DNA of 64,000 bases from Diogma glabrata (GCA_963693315.1 OY856186.1:92239536-92303535); one strand, 5' to 3'; positions 44,338 to 57,162 are shown, counted from the first letter of the stretch. The notes: a model not told the origin generated them from the letters alone. Translations and numbers: made by a program.

Positions 44338-45649
44338 CAGTGGCGGATTTATAAATTTGCCGCCTATAGGCTAATTTATATTGACGTCTAATATATTTAA
44401 AAATATTATCAAATGCGAGCGCAGCGACCAAAAAAGGGCGCCATAGGCGACTTTTTTTTCGAAATTTCAAGGTCACGTTATTTACAAGTACTTTGAAATT
44501 ACGTTTTCAATGATAAACGTGCAAATCTGGCAAAAATAATTAGTAAAATACAAAATACGAATTTAATACAAACGTTTATTAAAATCAAATAAAATGCAAT
44601 AAAAACTTCATTTCAACAAAATAGGCGCGTTCCATTGAAAATTAAACTTAAGCCGAAATTAGACTATTGCAGAATTCTGCAATATTTCTGCAATAGTCGT
44701 GCAATGGTAGTGTGTAAAATATTCATTGCAGAAAAGTTTGGCAATGAACTCATTGCAAAACATTGCAATGAATCATTGCAATGTTTTGCAATTAGTTCAT
44801 TGCCAAACTTTTCTGCAGTGGATATTTTATACAATGCCGTTGCAGAAATATTGCAGAGTTCAGCAATAGTCTAATTGCGGCTTTACCCAAATTTACTTTG
44901 ATCTACTCTACCTCGAGTAGTTGTCTACAAGTTGTGTAGTTGAAAAGCAGTTTATTATTCCATTTTATTTGAATCAGTTATAAACTTGTTATGGTATGTT
45001 TAATAAAAAAATGGACCAGTCAGATCTAAATATCAGCACAAAATAAAAAATTTTGATAATAATAAAATTTTGTGGTTTTTTTTGAAAAATTTACAAATTT
45101 TTGTCGTTCCATTGGTGATCTACTCAAAAGCTGCTTTGAGCAGCTATTTTGTTCCAAAGGAACGCATGTTATATGAAACTTAAATACTATAACATATTTG
45201 TAACGCAGATTTCTATTCTGGATCTTTCTTAGGTTTTCCCAGAATAATCGAGAAATTTATTACGAAGGGGATTTGGAAATTGCGTTTATCGAATTGTGAG
45301 GTGGGCCAATTCGAAGGAAGGTGGAAAAACGTAACAAAATTTTAAATTATTTTTATAAATAATATCACACTGAACTTTTAAATTTAAATTGCACACGTAG
45401 TAAGTACTGTTTTTTTATTTAATGAAAAAACTGTAGAGCACGCCGCCGCTATGTTGCGAGTATAGAGATAAGAAATTTTGCGAATTTGATTGATTTAATC
45501 TGGATACTCTGTTTATATGGTGGCGGGCGGCTCTTGCCACCGCAAAAAAAAATCTGTTTTGAAAAATTTGTATATTTTTTAAATTTTCCGCACAAAAATT
45601 TGCCTCCGTAGGCTACAGCCTAGCTAGCCGATTTAGAAATCCGCCACTG
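44338..45649. mobile_element. hAT-like non-autonomous element
   Basis: 1312 bp with ends CAGTGGCGGATTTATAAAT and the inverse ATTTAGAAATCCGCCACTG. The flanking 8-mers TTTACAGG (44330-44337) and CTTAAAGG (45650-45657) agree at 6 of 8 positions, fitting an aged 8-bp hAT duplication. Further inward, GCCGCCTATAGGCTA and TAGCCTACGGAGGC also pair. No transposase. Carries a nested MITE at 44651-44882. Confidence 0.75.
44651..44882. mobile_element. Harbinger-like MITE T1, near-palindromic
   Basis: 232 bp with ends AGCCGAAATTAGACTATTGC and the inverse GCAATAGTCTAATTGCGGCT, flanked by TTA on both sides (44648-44650 and 44883-44885). Both halves pair almost along their whole length around CATTGCAATG words. 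A 3-bp TWA duplication fits PIF/Harbinger MITEs. A shorter copy is at 61093-61201. Confidence 0.75.
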
Positions 45650-45657
45650 CTTAAAGG

Positions 45658-46511
45658 ACAAAATATATGAAATACAAAACTATGTAATATGTACAAAATA
45701 TTTGTGTGCATTTAAATACATACATTTAAGTTTTTATCGTGCGTAGCTGTAAGGTGGGCTTGTGTTAATCTCTTGTCAACTTTGTTGTATTTTATTTTAT
45801 TCAAAAAAAAATAAACACTTTTCTGAAATCAAAAAAGCTCTCGGCTGTCTTAACAAAAATGATATCAGTTTATGGACTACCATTTAGCAGTTATCTCACA
45901 TCGGTAGGTAGAATAAAGGAAACTGCTAGCCAGTAAAAAATAAATTCAAAAATAAATTCTAAAGGCTTTTAATAGAACTCTTAAAAATGTTTCTAGATAA
46001 AATGAAATCAAAGCTTTCAAAGAATTCATTCAAAAATTAAAACAAATAAATTATATTATTTAATGAAAAAAAATTGGAAACTATTATTACATTTTAATTT
46101 TTAAAATAAATCAAAACTATAATTTCAAAAATGTCTAATTTTGATTATTTTATATAAACTGTTTCAAAAAGTTTCATTAACATTCCATGTAATATATCAA
46201 ATAGTCTGACATATTTAATCACCTCATTACGAAATGTCATTATTTTTAATTCACCACTTTTCTATTTTCAAAATGGTTTCAAGAATGCACTCAAAAAAAA
46301 CTAAGTAAATTTTACAAATTTTTTCTAAATATACAACTCACAAATTTTTTTGTAAGTTTTTCAAAAATATTGTAGATTACAAAAAAATTTATTAGCAAAA
46401 ACCAAAAGTTTATTTGATTTACAAATTATTTTTGGATTTGAAGGAAAAATTTTGTAGTTTTATCAAAAAATTTTGTGTGTTGTTAACAAATTAATTTTGG
46501 ATTGAAGGAAC
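45658..46511. other. Non-coding AT-rich stretch
   Basis: Nothing recognised. Confidence 0.4.
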
Positions 46512-48285
46512 AAAATGGGGCTGAAATCTCACAGCTCTGAGATATCAAGACTTCGGTCTGGGTTAAGGATTTTGATATAGTTTTTGGCAAAAAACTTTTA
46601 TGAGGACATGGTTTTTAGTTTTGGGCAGCGATGTATATCAAACATAACTCTTTGTTGAAGTGCAAGTATTTTTTATCTCTGTTTAAAAATTTATTACAAA
46701 ACTAACACGAAACATCAATACGTTGCCGGAAAATTATAATCAAAATTCCAAAAATATTGTTAAATTAAATAAAATCAAACTTTTTCAAAATTCCAAAAAT
46801 ATTCCAAAAATTAGAATAAAATCAAATATTTAAACTTTTTCTAAATTCTAAATACTTACTCCAAAAATTCTTACAAAATTTAAACTTTTCCAAAATTCTA
46901 AAAATATTGCAAAAATTATTACATAATCAAAAATACAAACTTTTTCAAAATTCCAAAAATATTTAAAAAACTATAACATATTCAAAAATTCCCATGTCCA
47001 ATTTCATTTTCAATTACATTTACACGTCATAAGAACATTTATTACACGTCATAAGAACAGCCACATTTTTTTTCAAAAAAATTGGCTAAAAAAATAAATG
47101 AAATCATTTTTTGACACACATGACATTATTTTTTTGACAAACTTATAATGCCATAATTCTCTATAATAATAATAAAATTTCATGTCATACAAACTATTAA
47201 TTTTATTTTTTCTAACAAATTGGGTAAAAAATAAATAAAAGCCTTTCTTTTGACACACTTGACAACATTTTTTGACCAACTTATAATGCAATAATCTAGT
47301 TTTTGATCTCACATACCAATCACGAACATCAAGATTTCTCCAAATTTAATGTTCTTACTCGTAATCACTTAAAATGAAAGTTTTTTAAGCCAAAAATATT
47401 AAAATTTGCTATTTTTGACACATAATGATTTTTTTGACACACTTCCGGTACATTTATCGAAAGGATTTTATTTATTTTTACCCAATTTTTTAGAAAAAAA
47501 AAAAATTAATAGTTTGTATGACATGATATTTTATTAAATTATTATAGAGAATTATGGCATTATAAGTTTGTCAAAAAATAATGTCAAGTGTGTCAAAAAA
47601 TGATTTCATTTATTTTTTTAGCCAAGTTTTTGGAAAAAAAATGTGGCTGTTTTTATGACGTAAATGTAATTTAAAATGAAATTGGACATGGAAATTTTTG
47701 AATTTGTTATAGTTTTTGAAATATTTTTGGAATTTCGAAAAAGTTTGTATTTTTGATTTTGTAATAATTTTTGCAATATTTTTAGAATATCGGCAAAAGT
47801 TTTAATTTTTGATTTTGTAAGAATTTTTGGAATATTTTTAGAATTTTGAAAAATTTTTAATTTTTGATTTTATTATAATTTTTGGAATTTTGAAAACATT
47901 TTCAATTTTTGATTTTGTAATAATTTTTGCAATATTTTTAGAATTTTGGAAAAAGTTTGAATTTTTAAGAATTTTTGAAATATAGTATTGGAATTTAAAA
48001 AAATTTAAATATTTGATTTTATTCTAATTTTTGGAATATTTTTGGAATTTTGAAAAAGTTTGATTTTATTTCGTGATGTTTCGTGTTAGTTTTGTAATAA
48101 ATTTTTAAACAGAGATATAAAATACTTGTACTTTAACAAAGAGTTATGTTTGATATACATCTGTGCCCAAAACTAAAAACCATGTCCTCATAAAAGTTTT
48201 TTGCCGAAAACTATATCAAAATCCTTAACCCAGACCGAAGTCTTGATATCTCAGAGCTGTGAGATTTCAGCCCCTCCATATTTTT
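46512..48285. repeat. Dispersed repeat X, copy X3: 1.77-kb palindrome
   Basis: The left half (46512 to about 47460) is X in inverse sense and the right half (about 47470-48285) is X in forward sense. Both outer ends carry the X terminus (GGGGCTGAAATCTCACAGCT on the left, its inverse on the right). The centre meets near CCGGTACATTTATCGA, so both halves lack the CCCCCAC end of X. Confidence 0.82.
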
Positions 48286-48364
48286 TAATTAATTTGAATG
48301 AAAATATCAAAATTTTTTTTATTCCATACTGATATCTAAAACGACATTTTTCGGATTATTTATA

Positions 48365-48517
48365 GTACAAAAAGTTGAACTTTGATGTCCTAGGACATTA
48401 TAAAATTTTATAAGGTCTTAGGACGTTAAAGTACAACTTTTTGTACCATAAACGTTGAACTTTAACGTCCTAGGACTTTAAAAAAATTTATAAAGTCCTA
48501 GGACGTTAAAGTTCAAC
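48365..48517. repeat. Two adjacent hairpins built on GTCCTAGGAC
   Basis: Hairpin 1 (48365-48446): arms of about 41 bp from GTACAAAAAGTTG, with about five mismatches. Hairpin 2: a 27-bp arm at 48454-48480 starting GTTGAACTTTAACGTCC pairs perfectly with 48491-48517, with a 10-base AT loop. Arms of both contain the palindrome GTCCTAGGAC or a near copy. Words ACTTTAAAGTTCCACTTTTCG then TCCTAG near 48663 echo them. Confidence 0.85.
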
Positions 48518-48525
48518 TTTTTGAG

Positions 48526-49300
48526 CAAAATTTAAAACTCATTTCTTTTGTTTTAATAAATTTCCAGTATGAAATAAAATTTTGTATTTACCTCAAACGA
48601 AAAGTGTTTTTAAAGGTACTCACTAGTAATTTCTCTAGTAATTTCGTAAACAACTAGCTCGTACTTTAAAGTTCCACTTTTCGTCCTAGATAAATAAATA
48701 ATTATTTATTTTAGATTTGTTTAAATTTGACAAAGTGCCCGATGGTTTGTTATTGAGAATTTTCTATCTTTGCTTCTCTTCAAATATACATTGATCATCA
48801 TTCATTCTTACAACTAATTATTATTCAATATTTCTAGCACATGAACTCAAAATGTAGATCCAGATAAATGAGAAAAAAGGAAAAAAATCATAATCATTAT
48901 TTTCTCTATCAAAACAACATCTCTTCAAGCGCTGTTTTTAATCGTATTACACATATCAATACACATACAATTTCACATTTAATAAATTATGAACAACTGC
49001 AAACTCATACATTAGATACTGCGATGAAAGTTTCATATTCTCTCTTTGATATCATATTTGAATGACCTAATTTCTATTATTGGGGTAGCTCAAAACACAA
49101 AAGTAATAATTTGATTTACGGAGTTTCTGTGTCTGTTTTTGGTTTTGATTTTTTTATTTTGATATAGAGTAAGAATTGCAATAGAGTAGTGAATTAATTA
49201 GATGTTTGAATCGAAATAGCGCCAATCGTTACAATTGTTGTCAAGCTTAGAGCGCTACATTTGTTTCCAACTTAGCTCTTTCGAACTTTGCTTAAAAGTG
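48526..49300. other. Non-coding AT-rich stretch
   Basis: No supported gene; the ORF at 48868-49065 has no recognisable motif. Confidence 0.35.
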
Positions 49301-49560
49301 TGCTATACAAATTACGGGTGCTCAAAATTAAATAAATCAAATCTGGATTTCCTATAACACCGTTGCACTGTTGCTGATATCGTGGTTTTATAAATATCGT
49401 CCCCAGCAGTTCTCGTATGAAATCAGATCCATCATTCATCGGGTTATGCAAACCTGTCATAGCGACAGATTTCAAACGGTTTTCTTTCTTCGAACAGTGC
49501 ATAAATACAATTATGTGCCAGAATCAATAGACTCGAGTGGCTTCAACCCACAAAATCGAG
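49300..49560 (+). pseudogene. 3' fragment of the 51-54 kb LINE family
   Basis: The plus-strand reading ISWFYKYRPQQFSYEIRSII, and later HSDRFQTVFFLRT and ESIDSS, matches the minus-strand LINE end at 51423-51665 (ISLFFYKYRHQQCSDEIRSI; HSNRMQRDFFVHT). At DNA level, TTTATAAATATCGTC...CCAGCAGT is shared. Only the last part of the RT polyprotein is present, with small indels. Confidence 0.7.
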
Positions 49561-49639
49561 TGGCTTCATCCCTCAACAACCCATATAATCAAATTGACAC
49601 ACATTGTCCTAAAGTAAACATTATGCTGCAGTTTGCATA

Positions 49640-51282
49640 ACAAACGAACATATCAAACAAAGCCGACGGGTTACTAAACTCACAGTTTCGAATACGATGT
49701 GGTCGATGCCCGGAACAGGTCAAACACATAGCGATAATATCAACACACCAGATTACCAGTTTTCAAAAACAAGATATTTGATAGATATGTAAAAGCCATA
49801 ACAATTTCTAACGTTGGCGATTTTTTTAGATACCAGGATTATCTATATGTAAGATAAAATGCACTGTAAATCTGATATCCGAAACACTGGGCAAACTTAT
49901 ACTCGCAATTGATTAACTTTTTCTTCTTGATGGGAAATTATTTCAAATTAAATGGCTTAGACCAAGGAATAAAATATTAGTTCTGGAAACAAAAACATTA
50001 TCAGTTAATTCTCTAAATATATATATATATAATAATTAACCATAATCTTTTGATTTTGACACCATTGACGTCAACATAATACCACCTATAAGAAAGATGC
50101 TCCTATATCCAGCTGAATCAGTTTTATTTGTTGCCTACCAGTTGAGATTTTCTTGTTTATTTATTAAAAATAGATTAAATGTCATAATTTGATAAGTGTA
50201 AACTTAATGAGCGACCACAAGCTCGCAACATGACTATATTATGGTTGTTATTCGAATTTTGTTACGTAAAGATATCATGTTCAAAGGAGTACTGTTACCA
50301 ATTGCTGACAAATGAAGCTGAGTAAAGTTCAAATTCATTTCTTTTCAAAAATATTGGAATATTTTTTAGATAAAAAAAGAGTGCTTCGTAATCAAAGTTC
50401 TTTTAGATTAAGATATGTACGATGTTATCTATTTATTAAATATATATATTGCTCTTGGTAAACAAAGAAAACTGACAACTTTTAATTATTTTTCTCACAG
50501 GTGATTATTTTTTATTTACTGACGTCATTGATATTATTTAACCTAAAAATAATTCGAGGTTTTCGCTGTGTTAAAAAGAGCTTTAAATGTTCACCAACGT
50601 CCAACGTATTCCATAAAAATTTTCTTTAAAATTGCGTAAATAGACGTTTGAGAAATTTTGTACCGATCTTCCATTTTAACTACTACTAGATTGAGTCTAA
50701 CGCTTTTATGAAAATTAAATTTAGTTTTATTTATTAGCCACAGCAGGAATCATGTGAACATAATATTTATACACATTCGTAACATTAGACAAACAATAAC
50801 AATCAAGTAGAATACTATCGCCAAACCTAAATCCTATTAAAATGTGATATTTTACCATTATTAATGACATTGAAACAATTGACTTTAATTTATTTGTAAT
50901 TATGAATTTAAATAATTAAAAATAATTTAGGAATGAAATTTTATGAGAAACAAAGTTGTAATTATTAATTATTTATTTGATAACATATTTATGTATAATG
51001 CAAATCAAAACTGGAATGAAGCAAGTTATGCTGAATGGAAGTGGATAAGACAGTTTGGTTTGGTTCACACTGATTTTAGCTAGATCGTCATTATTTGCTA
51101 GGTCAATCACATATGTAACCAATTGTTGGAACAATGATCGGAATCTTTATATACATATTTCCTCTGTCCGGTTGTTTATGACTGAACTCCTTCTAAACGT
51201 ATGTATTGATTTTAATGAAATTATATGTGTGCGATAAAGTATGATCTGAGAATGGTTTTTTTTTTTTTTTTTAATAAGAAGT
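49640..51282. other. Non-coding stretch
   Basis: No gene or repeat family recognised; AT-rich. Confidence 0.4.
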
Positions 51283-51419
51283 GTTGTGTAGTAGGAATTA
51301 CAAAATGTGTCACAACAACACATAGATACCTTTTAAGACGTAGGTCCCACAACAACATGCGTCTTGAGGTATAGGTGGACGCTTTTTTTCAATCTTTGTG
51401 GATTGAAGGCACTCGGGAC

Positions 51420-53122
51420 TATTTATTCGGGCAAAGCATTCCATGTGTACGATGTATGCACAAAGAAATCCCTTTGCATTCTATTACTATGACAGTGAGT
51501 AATCTCGACAGTCCGACCGCCCGCACAAACCGATTGACGAGTAAAACGGGGAAAAACATATGTCTGAGGCATTATGGACCTGATTTCATCCGAGCACTGC
51601 TGGTGACGATATTTATAAAAAAACAACGAGATCAGCAACAGTGCGACGATGTTGCAGGGAATCAAGATCTAATGTTAAATCTCGATCACCAACAATTCGT
51701 ATAGCTCGCTTTTGAACAGAGTCCAAAAGAGCCAGGATAGTAACAGATGCAGCGCCCCAAACTTGACAACAATACTCCATACAGGGACGAATATAGGACT
51801 TATAAATGTGGAGTAATTGATGCGAAGTAAAATATTTTTTACATCTATTGAGGAGGCCGAGTTTTCTTGACGCGCTCTTTGCCATGGCCATTATATGATC
51901 GTTCCAGAGTAAGTCATTGGATATTGTGACTCTCAATAAACGAATGCTTTCACATTCGTCTATTTGGTCGTCACACATATTAATTGAAATATCGTTGGGA
52001 ACCTCGGTCTTTGATCTGGAAACAATCAATAGCTGTGTTTTGGTGGAATTAAAATTGACCAAATTTTTGTCACCCCAATCGGCGACTTTTTTTAGGTCCT
52101 CGTTTACATTTATGGCAGCATCTCTCCGGACGGGATTTATTCGTTCATGCATTTTACATTTTACATTTTACATTTTGAATCAACTTCACGACTGCGGGAT
52201 AAAACCGTACGCAACGAGCTTGTTGATCAATTTGGCATGCCAGATTCGATCAAATGCTTTTGAGATGTCTAATGCGATAACGTACGTTTCACCACCTTTC
52301 TCAAGTATGCTATTCCAAAGATGTGCTACATAGTTCAATAGATCGGTTGTTGATCTTTTGTTTCTAAAACCGTATGGGCTGTCAGATATTAAAGGGTTAT
52401 CTTCCAAAAATTCGGACATGTGTGAATTAATACAGTGCTCGTATATTTAAGACAGGACTGGGAGTAAGGCTATTGGTCTATAATTTGAAATATCACATTT
52501 CGTTCCTTCTTTTGAGACAGGCTGGACATTGGCCAACTTACAGCAGGATGAAAAAATACCAGATTTAGAGGATTTATAGCATATTTTGGTGAGAGTTGGT
52601 GCAAGTTCTTTTGAAAATGTTTTTAGAATAACAAGAGGAATGTTGTCCAGACCAGAGGCTTTGTTGTTGTTTAACCTCCTTAAAAGTTTTTCGACAATTT
52701 TGGGTTTGAAATGTAATTGTTTCATATTAACTCCTGAAGACTGGATTTGGGGTATTTCTTTAGGAGTTTCTAAAACTGTCGAATTTGAAGCAAAACGTTC
52801 CGCGAACAATGTAGGTTTTCTTGCAGGGTCAATAACGATTGAGTCACCATCAATGATAGGAAGGATAGAAGATTTAGTACCAAAATTTAAAAAATTAATG
52901 GCACTGTAAAGAAATTGACATACTTAAAAGTTTTGCCGCTTTCGCTTTGTCAATCTCTGCTTTTTTGTTTCCAATTATCAGGTTTGATATTTTATTGGCC
53001 TTTAAATATTGGGATCGATTATCAGAGTTCTTTTTATGAATCCAAATATTAAATAATCTACGTTTGTTTCTAAGAACCAAAATGGCTGCCTTCGAAAACA
53101 AATATTTTTGTTGGGGTTTCAT
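51420..53122 (-). pseudogene. LINE reverse transcriptase, broken and lacking the YxDD block
   Basis: Readings in order on the minus strand: a linker (NKRRLFNIWIHKKNS) at 52895-53122; LRRLNNNKASGLDNIPLVIL and NYRPIALLPVLS at 52447-52809 (RT blocks 1-2); GFRNKRSTTDLLNYVAHLW and ALDISKAFDRIWH at 52186-52419 (blocks 3-4); then NFNSTKTQLLIVSRSK through RPCMEYCCQVWGAA at 51613-52152 (thumb and tail), and a final TSYTWNALPE. Three breaks separate them. Between GFIPQS and the next block, the segment that should hold the catalytic YADD is deleted at a (CATTTTA)n run. Not functional. Confidence 0.85.
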
Positions 53123-53190
53123 TAATGAAAAGGGAACGATTTGGTTAATACCGAATTGAATGGTTTCAGTAAAGTTTTCAGCAGAAACAC

Positions 53191-54030
53191 TTACATCGTC
53201 AGTACAAAAACAATGACGATCAAAAGGGAAACCTTGAAAAAACTTCGGAGCCCATTGGTGTCCATTTTTGAAAAGTGAAATATTTTACGGGGTTTGGGCA
53301 CTCCAGTTTGTAGCAAATCAGCTTTGATAACTGATATGATTTGACAATGGTCAGAATTTCCAATACTACCCTTATCGATATCGACACTCGTAATATCTGG
53401 CATAGATGTGAGATAAAGGTCTAAGAGAAAACTTTTATCACCGCCATTACGAGGAGTGAAAGTTGAGCTTTTTACAATCTGCGTCAGGTCGTGCGATGCA
53501 GCAAATATTTCTGTCTGCCTTCCATTGTTGTCGTCGTCGGTTATTTTGGAAAATTCTAACCACGATTTGTTGTGAACGTTGAAGTCACCGGTAACGATAA
53601 CCTCACAATTTTGAAATTCTGCTCTAATTTCGTCGACAACATTAGTCAAGAGATTAAAAAAATTCGGAGTATGTTTGTTTGGGGACCGGTATACAGCACT
53701 TGTGAAAAAAGAAATTTCAGGTAGACAAACCTTTAATACTACTGTATTGTAGCCATCACCATGTAGTTCATAATTTGGAAAGCGTTTATATGCAACACTC
53801 TCATGAATGTATGCACATACACCTTGATGAAGTTTAAAAGCTGATTCAAGCCTATATTTGGGATTTAGTGTTACGTCATAGAGATAGTTTTCAGAAACTT
53901 GTGTTTCTGTGAGAAAAATAATATGCGGTTTGTCGTGCTCGAGATGATGTTGCACGGCGTCACGGTTGGAACTCAATCCACAAATATTTTGGAAGTGTAT
54001 TTTAAATTTTTTATCAAATGTAATAGTCAT
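53191..54030 (-). pseudogene. LINE apurinic-like endonuclease domain
   Basis: A 279-codon reading with the conserved blocks of LINE APE endonucleases: FQNICGL with N15, LTETQ with E42, SAVYRSPN near 112, VTGDFNVHNKSW near 148, and GNSDHC near 225. These residues nick target DNA to prime reverse transcription. The domain looks complete, but the frame then changes before the RT part, ending in a spurious hydrophobic tail. In jockey-type elements endonuclease and RT share one ORF, so this is the front of a broken ORF2. No ORF1 was found upstream (54061-54520). Confidence 0.85.
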
Positions 54031-54199
54031 TTGATCAAAATATAATTTGTTTTAAAAATGGGTAACTATGATAGGATTTATTGTTTAATCCTATCATATA
54101 ATAAAATACGACATAGGCCAATATTTCAGGATAGGATGTAAGAAATAATAAACAGGTGGAAACAAAATTTTTTTAAAAAATTTGAAAGTTTACTAAAAT

Positions 54200-54520
54200 A
54201 TTTATCCATATTGTTCTAACGAGTTAAGACGCAATAAAGTTCACCAACAGGCCTTCGTCTATACCTGTTAGAAGTCAATATACAACTCGGGGCGACAGGT
54301 GCCCAGAGGATGGTAGTGTTTACCCACCAAGGGGTACTAATAAGGGAGCACCTTCCCACGACCCGGGCAGCTAAACTAAGGTCCCCGTTCCCACCAGACA
54401 TGACAACAGCTTTACGGTTTGCAATAGCAGGCTAGAGCCCACTATAGGTCAGGTACCTCGGGTTCGCCAAGTCTCGTATCACTTTCTAATCAGACCAGTG
54501 ATCCCTGAGGTTTAGCAACA
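54200..54520. other. GC-richer block of unknown origin
   Basis: About 320 bp with much higher GC than its surroundings, with words such as CAACTCGGGGCGACAGGTGC, GGGAGCACCTTCCCACGACC and TCCCTGAGG. A 61-codon minus-strand ORF (54216-54401, MSGGNGDLSLAARVVGR...) lies in it. It could be the 5' region of a non-LTR element or another retrotransposon piece; no certain match. Confidence 0.4.
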
Positions 54521-57154
54521 ATAAACTCTCATTTTACTCGTATGACGCATAAACTACTATTAACACTAGGATTAGAAAAATCTTTTGAAAATAATACCAT
54601 ACACCAATTTCCGTTTCTAATTTACCGCCAATTTATTACAGAAGGCAAAGTAGTTAATATAATTTACATTTTTGTTGACATTATATTAATGGAATCTTAA
54701 TGTCTGAAAATAATCTTTTCGTAATAAATATTTATACAGTTAATTTTTTTTAGCATTGTCTCAAAATATAATTTAATGTAACATAATGCGTGTAACACTT
54801 CACAATACGTCATCTATTAAAACAAATATAATATTGTAGAATAGAGTTGATATGCATGAATAAATGACCTAAATATTAGTTAAAAACAATCATACGTAAC
54901 CGTATCGACCTTAGTCAGTACATATTAAATCATTTTTTTTTGTACATATTTTACACTACATTTAGTCTTGTTTTAAAAAGATAGATAACTAATCATATAA
55001 AAAAAACTTACTTTTTCCAGACATTACAGGATTGAATACGTACAACAAACAACGCTGAAGAAACTTCTGAGAAAGATAAGAATTAGCAACATTTTCAATG
55101 CACAGAGAGCAAAGTTTTTTGGTCAATGAAAGAAATATGGCTGTCAATAATCGAATCGAAATGCATAGTCGAGTTTCTCTTAACAACTTATTAAATATTT
55201 TAAAAATTAATTAGTTCATTATTTAAACCGAGATTTCGAATTATTTTTGGAAAATTTTATGACTTAAGTAAACCATGAATTTATCAAATATTAGTGAATC
55301 GCTCAAACTTATGTTGAGTTCTTTCAGGTTTTTGATGTATATCGATTTTGAACTTGGCTGAAAGAACGGACAAACCGCATGATTTTCATTATTGTTGTAT
55401 TGGTATAACAAAACAAAACGTTTTCGATTTAAATTTACATTAAAATAAATGTGTTAACACAAAATATTTATACACTTTACACAGAATTTATGTTTAATCT
55501 ATATATAAATACGTAAGCAATATTTTTGTGATACAATTTTAAAATATTTGTCCCATCAAAAGTGTGGCAATATGTATATCGTTGGAAAGGTCTTGTGTAG
55601 TAAATGTGCCGAAAAATACTTTTTTTTGAATTTTCACGATTTTTTGAGAAAAAATTGGGAAACATGTGATAGGTGTGATTTTTTTAGGTTTTTGTTCGGT
55701 TATTTTGTTTTTTTCAAGTTATTTGTTTCACAATTCAAAATCAATTATATCAATAAATCAAACTCTGAAATTTTGTGTTGTAGCTATTTTGTTGGGAGGT
55801 CTATTCACAATTTCCATTAACAATGGCCGAATTTCCACTGGGCCACTGGGCGATTCCTAGTTTTATAAAATTCACCTAATATGTAATCACAAAAAACTAT
55901 CCACAAATAATAAATTCAAAAAATGGCGTCAAGCTTGTTATTGTTTTTATACGTGAGTGTTTGTATTAGTTTTTGCTGGAAGACGAATTTATCAAAAAAT
56001 CTCAATTTCATAAAATTGATTTACATAAAAAAAAATATCAAAAATTTTAGCTGAAAAAACGCACTCAATTGATTTACATCAATTTTTAGGGTTCCGTACT
56101 TTGAAAAATTAAAAACGGTACGTCCGAATTTCTACATAATCGATTTTCTCACACACTATAAGTGCTATCAACTTGAAATTTTTTACAGTTATACAATGTA
56201 TTTGTCCAAGCCTACCGAAAACAAAAAAATTATGAATATTTGATTTCATCTATATTTTATGGACATAGATAAGGAGATAGTCAAACAGTTTTTAAATCGA
56301 GTTTGGTTTAAAAAAATCAAAAAATCGAAATATTTCAAAAACATATTTCGATGCATTATCGACTGCTTAGTTTTTAAGTAATTTCTAAGAACGTGTGTTT
56401 ATTTTTTTGTCCCCCCACTTATCTTCGAACATTACAAAAGAAAAAATTTAAAAAAATTCACGGTTGTAGGAACTTGGCAAAAAAAATGAAAATTTTTTTT
56501 GGTCGTTATAATATCAAATGTTCTTGTTCTCACCCCCTCCGTTGAGAGGAAAAATATTTCTAACCGTAACAAGTGGAGTGTCATATGAAAGGTGATTTTT
56601 TTTAGTTCAAAAAAATTTGGAGTTCAACGTAATTTTCGAGAATACGGTTTCGACTTGTTTTCAAAAATGTGAACATTGGTTTCTCATGAACCATCAACAA
56701 TTGAAGCTACAACAATTGATAATATCTTTTCCAATATACATGATTTAGAAACTGCCGTCATCGAAACTTTCTTTAGCCACCATAAACAGTTATGGGTAAA
56801 ATTCAACCCAACTTAAAACTATATTATCAAAAACTGTTTTTTCATATTATTACATCACGGAATCCTAGGCGAGCGAGTTATATTCGCACTTGAACCGACT
56901 TTTTTTTATGTGCATCGCTTTTTTTTGGCTGAAAGAACGCCACATTATTATAAACTTAAATGAAAATTAAAATAACACAATAACATATAGTAATTTTTTG
57001 TAAAAACAGTTAATAGAAGAAAACGCGTTCTAGGCCGAGTTGTGAAAACTTGACTATTTTCGATTTTCCTGAAACATGTCATTTGTAGTATGTATGGACA
57101 AAAGTATTTGTCGTATGGACAAAATAAAATACTTCACTTAATTAATAATTTGAG
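54521..57154. other. Long non-coding stretch
   Basis: No supported gene. GTTCTTTCAG at 55318-55327 pairs with CTGAAAGAAC at 55358-55367, and GGCTGAAAGAACG recurs at about 56930. Near 56088 AGGGTTCCGTA and AAACGGTACG resemble a word pair common in insect dispersed repeats. ORFs at 55548-55860 are AT-rich without motifs. Confidence 0.4.
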
Positions 57155-57162
57155 CATAGGGT

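Larger units (their letters stand above)
51383..54060 (-). mobile_element. Jockey-like LINE, internally deleted
   Basis: Minus-strand non-LTR element with an endonuclease domain (53191-54030), a reverse transcriptase in pieces (51420-53122) and a short A tract at its 3' end (the plus strand reads CTTTTTTTC at about 51383). Inserted in M3. Related fragments: 49300-49560 and 60469-62432. Around 52152-52180 a short (CATTTTA)n run marks an internal deletion. Confidence 0.8.
51283..54190 (+). mobile_element. Family M element, copy M3, interrupted by a LINE
   Basis: The left arm at 51283-51382 carries GTTGTGTAGTAGGAATTAC and GTGTCACAACAACACATA. The interior reappears at about 54095-54165 with ATACGACATAGGCCAATATT. 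The LINE lies between. The right arm is missing; GC-richer sequence follows from about 54200. Confidence 0.65.

Noticed and set aside
44635..44874. 79-codon ORF
   Set aside because: Palindromic translation of MITE T1; it reads similarly on both arms.
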